A stretch of DNA of 64,000 bases from Blasia pusilla. Taxonomy: Eukaryota; Marchantiophyta; Marchantiopsida; Blasiales. The notes under the pieces were generated by a model, which saw nothing but the letters and a program-made list of their open reading frames with translations, had not been told where the DNA came from and made no database searches. A program made the position numbers and the translations under genes. The stretch spans positions 16,368,001-16,432,000 of the forward strand of contig CM114274.1 of NCBI GenBank assembly GCA_050084515.1, given 5' to 3'. This document shows positions 23,969 to 37,770 of this stretch, in pieces (within the stretch, counting starts at the first letter, position 1; every line of letters starts with the position of its first letter).

Positions 23969-26100
23969 GACGGCAAACCGTTGTGATTGGGTAAGCTTTC
24001 CTCTTCATGGATCTCCTGTGGACTGGGCAGTGGAGCGCCAAGTGATTCTCATGATTCTCGGGAGATTTGGTGCCATCATGGGATTGCCCTCTGTCAAAGT
24101 TTTGTAGCATGCTTTCATCCACCTGTTCGACCTACACATCATACTGGATAAGGTATAATTGCCACGGAGGAATTTACCGTCGGTGCGTTTTTAGATTTAG
24201 AGCATTCTTATATTTGCAACATTGACATGGAATCACCTCTACAATTCACGGATGATCAAGAGAAGTTGATTCCGCAGCAAGGCAATGTGAAGGAGAGATT
24301 TAGTGGCCTCGCCCCATAATCGGAAGCCATAATTGGAAGCTGGGGCTAGATCTAGTGACTGAAAAAGCGTTCGTCTTTAAATATCTCTCAACAAAACTTT
24401 AAAAGGTCTAGGGGGCTAATGGAAGAGTGTACTGTCTTCAGTTGTTTCAGCTGCTTCAGTTGTTTGTACATTGAGAGGGAGCAAAACGAGCCCGCCCAGC
24501 AAGAAAAGTTTCTAATGTGGCTGAGTGGTAAAACTTGGACTAGGTTTAGGAGCAGCCCTTGCAGAAAGCTCCCACGCAGGCTGCAATTGCTGCAAGAAAA
24601 TGCTGTGGTTTTGAGTGTAATGTTAGTCTAGTATGCAAACTTGGATAACTTAATCTTGGATTACTTATCTAGTGTATTGTAACTCTGATAATCTATTTAG
24701 ACGGGTGATCTTAACTCTAATGTAAAGTTATCTCGCTCTAGTGCGCACTTCCGAGCAAAGAGTTAACGAAAACTGACTCTTAGGAATGTGTCAAGACAAT
24801 CGAAGTACTCATCTACGATTTCAATTCCAGTTCATGCAGTCGTGATGCAAGTACATCCTTGCAGTCTACTTCCTACGCTAGACCTGAATTTTATCTACGT
24901 GCCAGTGCTTACGGATTGTACTGAACTCGCCTGTTGTGAGGAATGGTGGTGGTTTTTCCTCACATCGGCGTTCCAAGGATCGCGTTGATATGCAATTCAC
25001 TGCCCTAATCCCTGACCGTCGTGGTTCATGTATGCTGTCATCAATTCGCTTGCGTCATTGGAGGAGTAGCGTTTCTAGTCTGCTGTTCGGATTGATATAG
25101 TCATCCCACTGTCGCAACTTTCCTCATCACATGGGGAAGAAGCGATATTCCAGACTTGTAGTCTCGCGCAGTCCGAGATTCCCACTTGAATAGTCTAACT
25201 GACGACCGAGTCTTCTCTTGGTGATCATCGTGAACAGACTTCATCTTCATCTTCGAGGCTACTCTTGGGGCTGTTTCAGAGGGATGAGTCTGCTTTCAAT
25301 CCAATTCAATAAGCCTGTAGGCGACGATCTTGAACTGAGCCAACTACGACGTAAACGAAGCAGACATGTCCGCATTTCACTCGCCTACAAAGATGGGAGG
25401 GCTTCCAGCCAGGCGGTTGCCTAACCTCACGACCCAGTAACCCTCTCTGCATCTGCCCTTTCGATCCTCCGAGCAAACACCGAGTGGACTTGGCGAGTCG
25501 ATCGTCCGCCGCTGTCTGTCCATGAAGGCGAAGGCGAAGGCGAATGTGAAGGTGCCTACAGTGAGTCCAGCATTTCTGCACTGTCGCTGCGGGAAACCGA
25601 GCCGTCGGAGGGACGCACGCACGCACGCACGGACGGACGGCGGCCAGACTTCGGGAACGGATAGAGACGAGCAATCGAGACACATATTTTCATCCTCTCC
25701 ACACAATTCGGTAAGTGGACACGAAGAATGCGTGGCGCGGAACGATGACTTTTTGCTTTTTTCGTACTCCACACTGAACTTCTTCCCGTGAGGTCATGGT
25801 GATGCGTTCCGGGTAAGGGATGGCAGATTTTCATGCACTTGCCGAAGGCCAACTTCAGGATTCGATCGCCGCATCGTTTCTACGTTCAGCGGATGCCCTT
25901 TGGGTCACGTAACTCGTGACAGCCTCTTTACTCTCATGATTACGGATCCTCACGGACCCCAAACGCCCTCAAAGTCTCGAGAGCTTGTCCACCGGAAGAA
26001 GAGTCGTTGCGCTCTTATGTGTGTCTTTTCCTTTTTTTTCTCTTTTTTTTTTAAACTTTAGGTTTAACTTTTTAACAACGATTTTACTCTTCTCATATGA
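23969..26100. other. 3' flank and intergenic region, no gene recognised
   Basis: The first few hundred bases should be the 3' UTR of the QRICH2-like gene. From about 24.4 to 26 kb no confident gene is seen. Around 25520-25560 an ATG followed by AAGGCG repeats ends at an ACA|GTGAGT donor. It could be a lone first exon, but no partner exon follows before the AT-rich tract begins. A small (ACGC)n/(GGAC)n run lies at about 25612-25640. Confidence 0.45.
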
Positions 26101-26243
26101 AGAAAAATTTGTGTTTCGGAGTATTTTAGATGGCGGGAAACTTTAAAGGATGCCCTAGACTAATAAAACTAGCAAGGGGAAATTGAAAAAAATATTTAAG
26201 AATTGGTGTATAGGTTGGGAAAGGAAGAGATTAATAATGTTGC

Positions 26244-26375
26244 GTACAAATTCAAAAAAAATTATCGTTGTCCGTAGCATGTGAAACATTTTCTTGTTTT
26301 CAGTTGCCACATGTCGAATAGATAAGTGTTTCAGATCAAGAAGGCACTCTCCCATAGTAATGTAGGTTGTGTTAT
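26244..26375 (+). repeat. direct repeat copy A at left edge of AT-rich tract
   Basis: This stretch aligns in the same orientation with 44453-44590 at roughly 70-75% identity. Shared blocks include CAGTTGCCACATGT, AATCAAGAAG/GATCAAGAAG, CACTCTCC and TAATGTAG. Similarity ends abruptly on both sides. Confidence 0.7.
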
Positions 26376-26574
26376 TAGTCTCCCGCCAATTTATTTCGTA
26401 AGAGCCTCTTCGGGAGAAGAAAATCTATATTGTTATTCCTATAATGGCGACAGCTTGAGCGCTCATGACTTATCTTTGTAAGCGCAGGAATGCATGACAT
26501 GTGGCGTCTATCTCTATCATATAAAATAAGTTTTTAATAAATTACTTTTAAAAAAGGGGATGTTTTTGGTTACA

Positions 26575-26595
26575 AGACCGTGCATCACACGGTCT
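26575..26595. repeat. short hairpin AGACCGTG-CATCA-CACGGTCT
   Basis: The 8-bp arms are perfect around a 5-base loop. Related palindromes of form CCGTG...CACGG occur at about 44418-44433 (imperfect) and 57263-57277. Confidence 0.8.
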
Positions 26596-28965
26596 CTCAC
26601 GAATTCTAACTAGTATTTCCATACCATAGCACGGATTGCACACTATTTTACATTAGCATCTGTATTATTAAATCACATATATTACCAAATTATCGAGATA
26701 TTCAAAAAAATTGACATGCATCTCAACCTGACATTAAGGATGAGGGAGTGGGTTATGCAAATCATATAAGTAATTATTGGAACAAGAATTGACAAACATA
26801 CATGTATATCGCTAGTGTGCTAGTGTACATCAAAGTTGCACGGAAACGGACATGCCACTCGAGTACCCATGGCCCGCATCCAAGCATGCCATGCGGGCGT
26901 GATACGGGCCAAAAAATGAGTGCAAGCCACAAGTACCCGAGCCCGAGTCTCCGGATACGGACTTTGTCTGTGTACAACTCTAATGTACATGGTTTTTAAT
27001 CTAGTTTAATGTTAAAATACTTCATGGATGTAGAATCATTAGTAACAATATTTAGGCAATGTATGGGACTAAAAGTAACTTCACAATAATTGAAATGTAT
27101 GAAAATTTGAAACTTACATGATGGAATTTCGTATATATAGATATTGATAACAAAAAATATTGACATCCTAATGAAAAAATCTAAAAAACCATAACAAAAA
27201 TACCCACTATATAAAATTCCAACCATGGAAAAAATCAAGGTAGATCATTTTCTCATGAAACATTTTCCTACCATAGAAATGTGATTCAAACATTTTAGAT
27301 GCTTCATTTTTTTAATAGAATACTTTCGACCATGGACATTTTGACCTGAAACTATTTTTAATTGGAAATTTATGGCAAGTAAGAAAATCTTAGAAATTCC
27401 ATATGAAACTATATATATATATATATTATGAACACATGTCACAATTATTGAAAATCTTACATAAACCCCTTACTTGAAAGAATAAAATCTTCTTATCCTT
27501 AGCTTCAAAAAAAATCATGTCTTTCCCCTATTTGGTTTAGTGAAAAAAAATCCCCCTTCCCTTTTTCAATCCTCCACTCAAACTCTCCCTATTTATTAAA
27601 GAAAATCACTCTTATTATTTCAAAAAAAAATTGTCTCACTATTCTTCTATTCCCCCATCTCAAAATAATTAAACGGTTTAGAAAAACATAATGGGAAAGA
27701 ACTTACAACGATGAAAATTTGATAAATGAAAGTTTAGTATTGAAAAATGGATAGGAAGTTCTAGAATTAAAGGAACTTTTTGAGGAAATTCAAATGAACA
27801 AATTAAGGAGGATTTTAGCAGCTAATCATCCTTGAAGTTTTAAAAAAATCTTCTACAAACAGTAAATAAATTCAAGATTTTCTACCCAAAGAACAAACAA
27901 ATTATGTCCTTTCTTGAATTTGAAGACAACCCTTGGTTCTTATAGTATCATAGGACCTAAGGATGAAGCTTTTTATCTAATCTCTATCTTTTTTTTAAAA
28001 TCATTTATCAACATGTGGACTAGTCCACACATGTGTTTTTGTGCAATAACAAAGAAGTTGAAAGAACCTACTCGTAAGTTTATGGGATATTTTTTTTGAA
28101 GTATGAGAAATTTTGAAAACATATTTTGGTTTTTCCAAGATTAAACATAATGGGTGTGAGAAATCGACAAAGTTCATAATGTTTTCAATTCTAGTCTTTA
28201 TAATTAAAAAAATTCTTAAAGTCAAATGACCAAAGTGTTGATTGGACTATGCATTCTAAATATTGGCCTACCCATTTTGGAGTATGCTATGGAGGAAGTG
28301 AGAAAAAGTACATATCAAAGGCTTGCCTACTAGTCATTATCAAACAAACTCAACAATTGGTTGGCTTAAATAGAGAAAATGCTTCCTCAACAAGAAATTG
28401 GTTTCTCATTTAAACGACTTATGTGTGAAAACTATTTACCTAAAGTAAGTTCATTATAGTCTACTTTCTATACTCCGCACATAGCCCACGGCAGGGCATG
28501 ATGGGCTCCCATTGGGCGGGCTCAAGCCCTCCATGCAGGTCATGCGCAACTTTAACTATCATTTTGACAGTTGGCCCAAAATTGTCAAATTGATAGTTTG
28601 TTGAGGCCCTTGAGGGCCATAAGGAGTGGCCCAAAAAGATTTCCTTGGATGTAGGTAGGAATGGATTTTTCTCGAACTATATATGAGGGGAAGGATCTCC
28701 AAGGATGTTTGACACCTAAACTCCATCTTAGGAACCATAAGGATGAACCAAGTATGCATAATGGATTGAAAAGTTGGCTTTGGGGTTTTCACACCAAGCA
28801 GTCTAGTAATGGATATCAACCTTTGACCATGACTCAAAGATTGAGTTTTAGTTAGAGATTTGTTTGAGGTCCAGTGGGCAGTTGGGATTCCTAGCAAATT
28901 TTCATGGCAAAAAATATCCAATGAATTTTCTTTCCAATTTGTCCTTAGTTACATTTTTTCATCTA

Positions 28966-29023
28966 CATCAATCTAACATTTTAAGGTACTCCGTACCATA
29001 AAATGCACAAAGTTAGATTGATG
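28966..29023. repeat. nested hairpin, MITE-like
   Basis: The outer arms CATCAATCTAAC (28966-28977) and its exact complement (29012-29023) enclose an inner near-palindrome with ATTTTAAGGTAC and GTACCATAAAAT arms (one mismatch). Confidence 0.8.
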
Positions 29024-32000
29024 CAAGTTTTCTTTTTGATCATTTTAATTTTAATTTGCAAAGAATTATGTTATACACTAGTAAGCATCATAAATCTAGG
29101 ATTGATTTTTCTTCCAGTCTTCATTTAGAAATTGGTGTGATTTTTCATGAGCATATGTAAATGCCTTCAAATTTAAAACTTCCAACACTAAGAACCTTTC
29201 CTATTATGAGTTATATAATATCTTTCAATAAAATTCAAAGATGTCTAAAATTAAGATATCTGATTATGTATACTATGATTTCAAACTACCATTTCTCGCT
29301 TTAGATCTCCCATAACTTGAATTCTAGCATTTTCAACCAAAATAAAATCTTACACAACTCTACAAACGGTAGGAAAATTTTTAATTAAACAGTTTTGTAA
29401 TGCCATACTTTCAAATTATCCTTGATTTCTAATATGTAGATAACATGGGCACTAATATTATTCAATTTTCCGAAAATTTTTAATCCCTTTTATTTTCTTA
29501 TATAAGTTCTCCATATATATTTCTTTTGATACTATTAAGGTTGCTAGCCCTTTTTTTATATGATCTAATTTTTTGATAGTTGGAAAAAGAGACTCAACCA
29601 TGTGTTCTCCGTTGGATCTATTCCAAATATATATTTCCTCTTTTTTCTTGAGTCATTAATTTATCTAAGTAAGATGGCTTTAATGAAAATAAAGAAAGGT
29701 AAGATTTGTATTTGAATGTGGGAGAGATAGAGAGGAAGAAATAAAATTTTAAAAAGATAAGATTTTCTTAGAAGGAATTTGTTCTTTCAATATAGAATTT
29801 TCAATATGAGGAGAAATGAGGAGAAAATTCACTAAGGAAACGGAAGACAAATAGGGATATTTTTCAACAAGAGAGAGCTTCATAATAAATTTAATTGAAG
29901 CGGCTTCTTTTCAATAGAGGAAGGAAATAGGGAACCTAATAAATTTTCAAAAATGGAGATTTAATCAGATTTTTTTATTTAATTCTCCATGGGAGAAGGG
30001 AGGAGAGCTAAATAGGAAATAAATTTCTAATAGTGAAAGGAAGATTATATGAGAAAGTAGAAGACAGTTTGAGTGAAGGAATGAATCTACTTTCATCCTA
30101 ACATCTTTGAAGAACCCTCTTAATTCCTCTAAAACGCGAAGGAATATGGATCCTATTCATTCCTCTGTGGAGGAACAGATAATAGAGAGAGGGAAGGAAT
30201 GTATCTTTCTCCTCCCATCTCTATCCCTGTCTTTTGCGGGAGTATAGAGGTAGATAATAAGGGAGGGGAGGAAGAGAGGGTCAAAGAAGTGGAACAAAGC
30301 AAGGACAAAAAAGATACATGACTCCCTCTCTCTTGAGGGTTAGAGATGGATGGGGCCCTCTCTAGAGGATCCATCCACACCAATACATCGCATATGTACA
30401 AACGTACTAGAAATAAGTGAAAAAATGTATCATGATTTTTATAATTTTGTGAAAAGATGTATTAATGATACGACATATTTGGTTTAATAGTGTACTTTTC
30501 TACCTTTCATCTATATTTATTGAATTATCTTATCCTAGAAATTCGTATTGTTGTATTATATTAAGAAAGTGTGAATTAGACTCAAGATCAAAATGAAGAG
30601 GTTTATTAAGTTTGTACAAGAATAATACACCAAAAAACCAGCTAAAATTAAAATTTTGTAAGAATGAAATATTACTTACAATTTCTATGTTTTCTAATAT
30701 CTAATATTATAAAAAAATTTAAAAATATTAAATAATTAGTATATTTTACACTTAGACTCTTAATTTAGCTTGCAGTTAAAAGATTTCCCATATTGTTTTC
30801 TTAGAAGACTTATCCGCCAAATAGATTAATAGAAGTGATTTGTGTGTACCTCTTATATAAAGAACATATGAGGAATCACTAAATTATATTGGTTGTGTAT
30901 GAATAAAAACATTTCATTGTTCCATCTCTATTGTAATTGGAATAAGGGAAAATACTTATCTAACAAGGAAAATTATTCTTAAATAAATGAAGCTTCCTAA
31001 TATTATGATGAGGATTTTCTGGATTTTTCTAGAGTTGAAATAATTGTTAGAATTTTTTTATTAAAATATCATGTTCTTATATTAAAATCATCTTGTCATA
31101 AATTGGAGAAATATTCATCACACTAAAAACTTAACATACATTAATACAGACTTGGTGCTTTACATATGCATTCCTACTTATGATCTACGTCAACTCTCAG
31201 TTAATAACATAGGTACGTTCAGAATAAATTTGAGAATTTAAAAATACACATGCATTAACTAGTCAAATTAAGATTTAATATTCTAAAATGGAGTTCGGTT
31301 TACGTATAATTTCACGATATTTTACAAAGAATCCATGTTCATATGTCATGTCATACCCTATATAAGGTATGTCTTAAGGTTAAGCATTTATATAATATTA
31401 GATCTAAAGAATGATGGGTCACATTTCCTTAAGAAAGTTTGCCTTTTTTCCAAAAAGTCTTTTTCTCGGCAATTGTTGTGCCGATTTTATCTTTTTCTGG
31501 AAAATTTTAATCCATATGTTTTTGTACCAAAATTTTTCATGTCAACTTTTTTTGCCATAATGTCCATGTGCAATTTTTCTTATATCTGTTGGGAAATTTC
31601 AACTACCTTGGATTAATCATCTTCACTGGCATATATATTATGATATAATGGAATTAGAAGATGTCCTTTTATCAATGATATTTTCATATGGATAAATTGG
31701 AAATTAATGCAACATGGGTAAAATAACATTATTCCTTATGACATACCTTTTAAGCTAATATTTTATTATAAAAACACTAGATAATGTTTATGAAAGCCCT
31801 TCTTATGTTTAGGCTTGTGTACATTTACTAATTTATTTAATAGAAAGGGACGTGAGGCCATATTTGATATTGATACATTATGTACTTTTGCTTTAAGTAT
31901 CCTTATGACCATTTTAATATGATACCCTTTGCCTTCTTGGGCAATGAATTGTCTCTTAACCTCTTCATGTTTTGACCAATTCTAAGTGAACTTAAAACCC

Positions 32001-32204
32001 CAATTAATATACTAGTAAAATTTGTAGATATGATTCCTTGGCATCCTATCAACATATTTTCATATTTTAGCTCTCTATTTTCAAAATAATTTTTAATTTT
32101 TTTAATCAGAAAGTGAAAGATATCCTAGAATTTCATAATTTCCATTATGACATTTATTTCATAGAATAATCCTTCTATAATAGGTAAATTTCACTCTTTC
32201 AATT

Positions 32205-32755
32205 TTCAAGTGGATGAGAGACCAAGTCTTCCATTCATATGTAGCCACATGTAACGTAGTGACTCACCTTAATTCCTTTCCATAAGAGAGTTTTTAACAC
32301 ATGATATTTCCCCTTTGAAAAAGCTTTACTTTCCTTTTAAGAAATTATCTTCACTTAGTAAATATCCCTTTCTTCAATGATTACTATTTTTAGAATTTTG
32401 TACGAGGCAATTGATTCTTGGTAGCACAAATTACAGTTCTAGTGTAGTAGTAATCGTCTACCATTTTTTATTGTAAGAACTAGATTTTATTTGGAAATTT
32501 CTCTCGATTCTATAAAAGAGAGAAAATTTACATTATCGTCCCATCTTATGGTTTAATATTTTATGAAATATTATTTGCGTCATAAGTAATATCTCTTCTT
32601 TAAGTTTTAAAATACATGGACTACTAAGTGTTTCGTTCATATATGACCTTAACCACATGTAACTTAGTAAGTTATTTTGTTTTCTTTCCATTGGAGATAA
32701 TTTGACGTCTAATGTTTCCTTTTTGAAAAGAACCTCACTTTCTCTAAAAGAGACT
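32205..32755 (+). repeat. diverged direct repeat, about 410-bp period
   Basis: The stretch 32205-32345 recurs at about 32615-32755 with roughly 70% identity. Shared blocks include CCACATGTAAC, CTTTCCAT and TTTGAAAA. Confidence 0.55.
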
Positions 32756-33299
32756 AGTAAGACACCATGCAATTCAAGGAGTGTAAATTCATAATTTAGA
32801 TTCATATAAAAGATTCAAATTACACACAAATTTAGAACTATGATGACTTTTTGGTGTCGGTTCCTTATGTATTATGCAACCAAACTGTCCATTTTGCCAC
32901 ATATTTACAACCGAAGCGTCCAAAAGTACAAATCAATCTTCTAATTTTTTGAGGACATGATTTGACCATGGTAGTGATATAACTTAACCAAAGAGAATTG
33001 CCTCGTCCAGCTTCTCATTAAAAATCCGATTTATTATAAAAAAGGCTTCAAAACAGAACACGACAAGAAAAGAAACAACATCCCAGAATATGCAAAAAAT
33101 GCCAAAGGAAAGAAAATTAACAAAAAGCCAACCGCAAAAACAAACTCATGAAAGAACGCCATTCTAGTTCCTCGTATATTTATAATAAAAATATATATAC
33201 GTAGAAAAAGGATGGAAACCCATCACGATACAAAAGAGTTCTAATTCCTCGACTCATTTCCATCGAAAATAGATTATCACGACTTCCCCTCTTATTCTA

Positions 33300-34500
33300 T
33301 CTTTGCCCATGTGCCTTCTGAGCTTTATATTCTTCTCCTTCGTTTGTACGAAGTACAAGAAGGAGGCTTCAGTTGTTTTTTCTTTAGTCTTCCTTCAACG
33401 ACGAGCGAGTAAAGGAAGAGAATCTAAGTCCAACTTTCCCCACTTTTTTTGTCCTATGTCTATCGGATTTGCCTTCCATAATTGTGATATCTTCCTTGAT
33501 ACCCTGGACTCGGATATTCCAACCACTCATTACTTAAGGCTTTAATCATGGACCAGTCATTACGTGTTACGTTTCAACCCATGTTGACCATAATAAAATA
33601 ACACGAAATTATGAGAATTCCCCTCGGAATAAAGGGCAGTATTTTATTAGAAAGTCCTACGGGCGTTGAAGAAGATAAGGATAAAACTCAGCGGTTAACT
33701 TGACGGAGAAGACTTCCGTGTCACCAACGAGTCATTTACTGTGGAGTAAGAAACGAGAAAAGGCGCAGGGGAAAACGTATGAAAGAAATCGAATCTTGAA
33801 AAGATGTGTACACCACTGTTCGCAGCGGGCAGCTTTGATAGTGGGCTGCCTAGCCAATCCTGACGCCAGTGAATTACGGTCGGCTTTTATGGATTTGTTT
33901 TTATTTCATTTTCGTGGAAAAATAAGGAGCGTTGGATCGCCTCGGGGACTAGATCGTAGGATCCCTTCGTACAGTCGCCTTGAGAAAAAGTCTAAGTCGT
34001 CGATGCTCGGATGGAAGAAAACTTTGGGCGGAACAGAAGGAACCCGTGATCTACTGTTCTACAGCGTTTGCGTATCAATGTGGATAAGAACATCCCTAGG
34101 GCTAGGAGCGAGAAATCTCTACAAGAACGTCTGGTACAGTGACCAGTGAACCCACCTATCATCGCGTTGGGAGCGGATAAGTCTCTCCTGAAAAGTGCAT
34201 CTATATATAAAAGCTATCTGTATGCATGTTGTTTTCCCCTTTCGAAAACCTACCAAAGGAGACGTAGGGTTGATTTCTCGCTTTTACTAGGACTTTTCTT
34301 TAGCTGTAGGAATCTGAATGACAGCGTCGCTGAGAAGCTGGCTCAGCATATAATAGCACATTATTAACCGATCTCCCTTCGGACCATAGAGAACTAGGAA
34401 CTGCTCTTCACGACCCCCATAGTGTTCATCCTTATAATTAAATAGGGGTGAAGGAAACTCTAGTCTAAGGGTGTTGACACCGGCCCTCTAAGGTTTTTTT
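33300..34500. other. higher-complexity island inside the AT-rich tract
   Basis: This stretch and 35390-35740 are less AT-rich and lack the homopolymer texture of their surroundings. A 149-codon open frame lies at 33700-34149 (+), but I do not recognise it. Possible explanations are an organellar DNA insertion or a relic gene. Neither can be shown from sequence alone. Confidence 0.35.
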
Positions 34501-35049
34501 TTTTTTAAAGTGTGGGGCATATTTAATTTTAAGAGAAGGTAATTAAATTAAGTGAAGAAGGAAATAAATAAATAATAAATAAATAAATTTGAAGATCACC
34601 CGTACTTAGAATGGGGACCGACTAGTATTCATAATTATCGAATCTAATTGTTTGGTAGATCTCAAATGAACTTTACTTAGATTAGGAGAAGATTAGGTGT
34701 CGGTGCGTAAAGTTTAGGGAGTCGAATTTGAAATAGAGATTTTCCGTGAAGAACTTATTCACACATTCATTTATTATTAAATAAAGTAATTAGGCACTAA
34801 TTCAATTTAGGAAAAGATCGAGGGAAGTCCCCTAAACATATATACCTAGTGGATATCACTACTGAGGATTCATAAGGGACCATGCCATGCACGGATCTTT
34901 ATTAAACAATTCAAATTAATATGTCTCTTCTTGCCTATACGACCCCCAAATTTATTTTGAGGATGTAATAACACGCGTCAAAACGAGGAGCATTCAAAAA
35001 ATGCATCCTCCTATTGACATATAGATATATAGGGTGAGGAGCTTGGAAA

Positions 35050-35105
35050 AGGTCAAATGGCCATTACGCTCGCCTCACGTCTGGAATCCCTGGGTTCCGG
35101 CCACT
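35050..35105 (+). mobile_element. tRNA-like SINE head (Pol III promoter boxes)
   Basis: An A-box-like GGTCAAATGG (35051-35060) is followed by TACGCTCGCCTCACGT, which resembles a tRNA D/anticodon region. A B-box-like GGGTTCCGGCC follows at about 35092-35102. The spacing of about 40 bases fits a tRNA. No acceptor-stem pairing is evident, so it is a tRNA-derived repeat head or tRNA pseudogene and not a functional tRNA. Confidence 0.4.
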
Positions 35106-36654
35106 TCTTGGTGAGCCCTTTGAAAGCCTCAGGACTTTAAAAGTTCTTAGAGAAAACTCTTTTGTCTAGATTCGTTTCACGGGTGCAATGCTCATGGATG
35201 GAACGAGAACGGTCGCAGATATTTCCCGTGCTGGTTTTGAAGTCCTGAAATGAATATGGTCTTTCTACGAGTACCTAACTTAGTAGTCATTGTCATGTAT
35301 GTCTAGTGTGACCCATCAAAGCTCACTAGCTTTACGGAGCAAAAATATTTTTAAAAAATATCTGCCCATGCATCGTTCTACCCCATAAAGAAATCACCCG
35401 GGGTAAGAACACGGGAACTAATTAATCGGAGTCTTTCTACGCGCTCTTGACTTTATCCGTCCGGCCTCCGGATTCCGGAAGCTTTCCTCGCGTATCTTCT
35501 TTCGAGGCATCCCTATTAGTGGGTTCCAAAGCTAAACTGGGGCCCTCGCAATCAAGTCTGACCCATACGGGGGGCAACATATATGCGGGGAAAAGTGGGA
35601 CTCTCTGTGTAAAAGATGAGGAGGAAAGTCGTTGAAAGGAGTACTGTCAAACGTTAACCCTTAAACGGATACCCGTACTGCGAGCGAACAGCCCGCGATG
35701 CCAATAAGTAAGCGGAGCAACACCTGAGATACATAAAATTCTGTTTTAATTTAGGATACTGTATTACCGTATTGCTATATATATGCAAAGGGCGTGTTTA
35801 TTCTCGACCTATTCATAGTAAATATTCTTTCGTGGAATACGAATGATTTTATTATCCGCATTAATCAATCTAGATTGAATTTGCAGAATATCTTCTTAAT
35901 GTTTCAATAATCTCCTATGTTTGAGGCAACCTTATTTTAGTACACTCAAAAGAAACTCCAACAAATCCTTATCAATGTTTGGGGAGAAGCCGGGTTAAGT
36001 GTTGATATCGCCGGATGAGTTTTTAAATTCTCCTTTCATTTTCTCAATCACCATCCAAAAGCAGACGGAATATACAAGGTCTCCACTGTGTTCGTGTCGA
36101 GATAGCTGACCGGAATTTTTAAAACTTCAAAATTTTCCGTCCTCCTCTATACAAACCGGAAATGTTCCCGAATCAAAGGATGTATGAAAATCATCCTATA
36201 TGGAAGGATTCCACTTAGGAGGAGAGAAGTTTCCTCTTGCAAGAAGATTCCTACTATTTAAATAGTATACATATATGTGGCCATGCAATAAAGTTATTAA
36301 ATAGGATATTTGGTCTATTTCCAAACCACTCAAATTGGTTATTAAGGATTTTAGATCTTTTCCTAATTATTATAGGTTTCCACATATGATCCAAAATTTT
36401 AAAATTCAAAGGTCAATTATATGCCCCAATCCGCAAATCAAGTCAAACAAAAGCCTACAACCTATGTTTGGTTCCAAAAAATTTATTCAATGTTCACTGA
36501 TAATAAAAGCCAAGGGAACTTTTAGGGGTATCTCCCATCCATCAAAATTCTTATGGGTAGGATATTAAGATAGGACATACCCCAAATTTTGGTGGAGAAT
36601 CGCAATCAAGATACTCATGAAGAAAAAAGAAATTGATCCATGTATTCCACTCAC

Positions 36655-37770
36655 TATAATGAAACTAGTACTTTTGTGACCATGCAATGCAGTGGCTAGA
36701 AAGGGTCTTTGGGCCTTTTGGAGGGTTTGTCAATCTTTGCCCTTTTTGTCCTCCATGTCACGTCTTTTAGAATAGTTCGACGAGATCTAGTAGAGAGCCT
36801 TCAAGGATAGTGGAGGAGAGCATCATAAGGTCGAGGATGACCTTATGAGGCCACTTGTAACACTAGAGAGCAGATTTCCCCTTAGTTTTGGCTCATTTCG
36901 AGCCATATAGATAAACTTATTATTTTGGGGAAGTTTCTGTTTTGAGTATAGTTGACTCTCCACTTTGGAAAGTCACTCTTGACCCCCTACGACAGGTTAA
37001 AAGCCAAGGAGATGAACTCTGAGCATAAATTACCGTGGAGAGAGCTTGGGAGAGGAAAGGGGGTATATCCAAGAAGAGAGAAACCTTTGGAGCTTATTCT
37101 CTCTTTGTTGAACCTCTTGGCATGAGGCGGAGGAGTTATGGTCCTCCTTGCCTTGTGAGTAACCCAAGCCTCGCATGGGTTTAGGGTTTAGTTTGACATG
37201 AGAGAGAGATAGATTTTTGTGCACCTTGCGAGAGATCTTATTGAGAGAGAACCTTGACGCCACCTCTCACTAGGGTTTCTCGGTGACGATGGATGTACCC
37301 CACATATGTATAGAGTAGATACTAGATAAGTATAGATTTCGATTTGTATCTATGACATGAAGGCGACTAACGATGGAGCCACATGAGCACCCGGCCTTGT
37401 TGCTCTTAGCCTCCTAGAGATGTAGAATTCCATTGAGTTCTCCTCCACTATCTCATTTCTACTTTCATATTGAAATGTTATTCCTTGTCTCTCATATTGA
37501 AATTTTATTCTTTACAAAGTGAGAGAAAAGCATTCCTTTGTTGAAAATTGGTCCCTTTCTTTCTTTCCCTTCCCTCCCCTTCCCAATCAACTAGATTCTT
37601 ATGCCCTTTCTGCCACCTTATTTTTCTTTAGAGATTAAAACCTATAAAGAAAAATGAAATTGGTCAACTTTTTCCATCTACTATGATGGAACTAGTGATT
37701 TTTTACCATTCGATGCAATGAATAGAAAGTGCCTCCCTAGGCCTTTTGGAGGGACCATCCAGCTTAACCC
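36655..37770 (+). repeat. dispersed repeat, two diverged copies (third at 63.15 kb)
   Basis: The stretch 36655-36730 and the stretch at about 37678-37752 share the blocks CTATRATG, AACTAGT and GGCCTTTTGGAGGG. The part following the first copy (36755-36830) also matches 63165-63235 (TGTCACRTCTTTTAGRATAG and onward) at roughly 75%. A family of old repeats therefore spans both AT-rich regions. Confidence 0.55.

Noticed and set aside
25522-25560. Possible first exon (ATG, AAGGCG repeats, GTGAGT donor)
   Set aside because: No in-phase partner exon could be found before or beyond the AT-rich tract, so it remains a coincidence of motifs.
25306-25852. Overlapping 98-131 codon frames on the minus strand
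   Set aside because: Rich in Arg and Cys because of GC-rich repeats such as (ACGC)n. Three frames are open at once, which is typical of stop-poor DNA and not of a gene.
34562-34590. AAAT array considered as a CRISPR-like or regulatory repeat
   Set aside because: It is a simple (AAAT)n run. No spacer-repeat structure exists anywhere in the window.
35050-35105. Functional tRNA gene
   Set aside because: The box motifs are present, but no acceptor stem or clear anticodon arm pairs, so it was recorded only as a tRNA-like repeat head.
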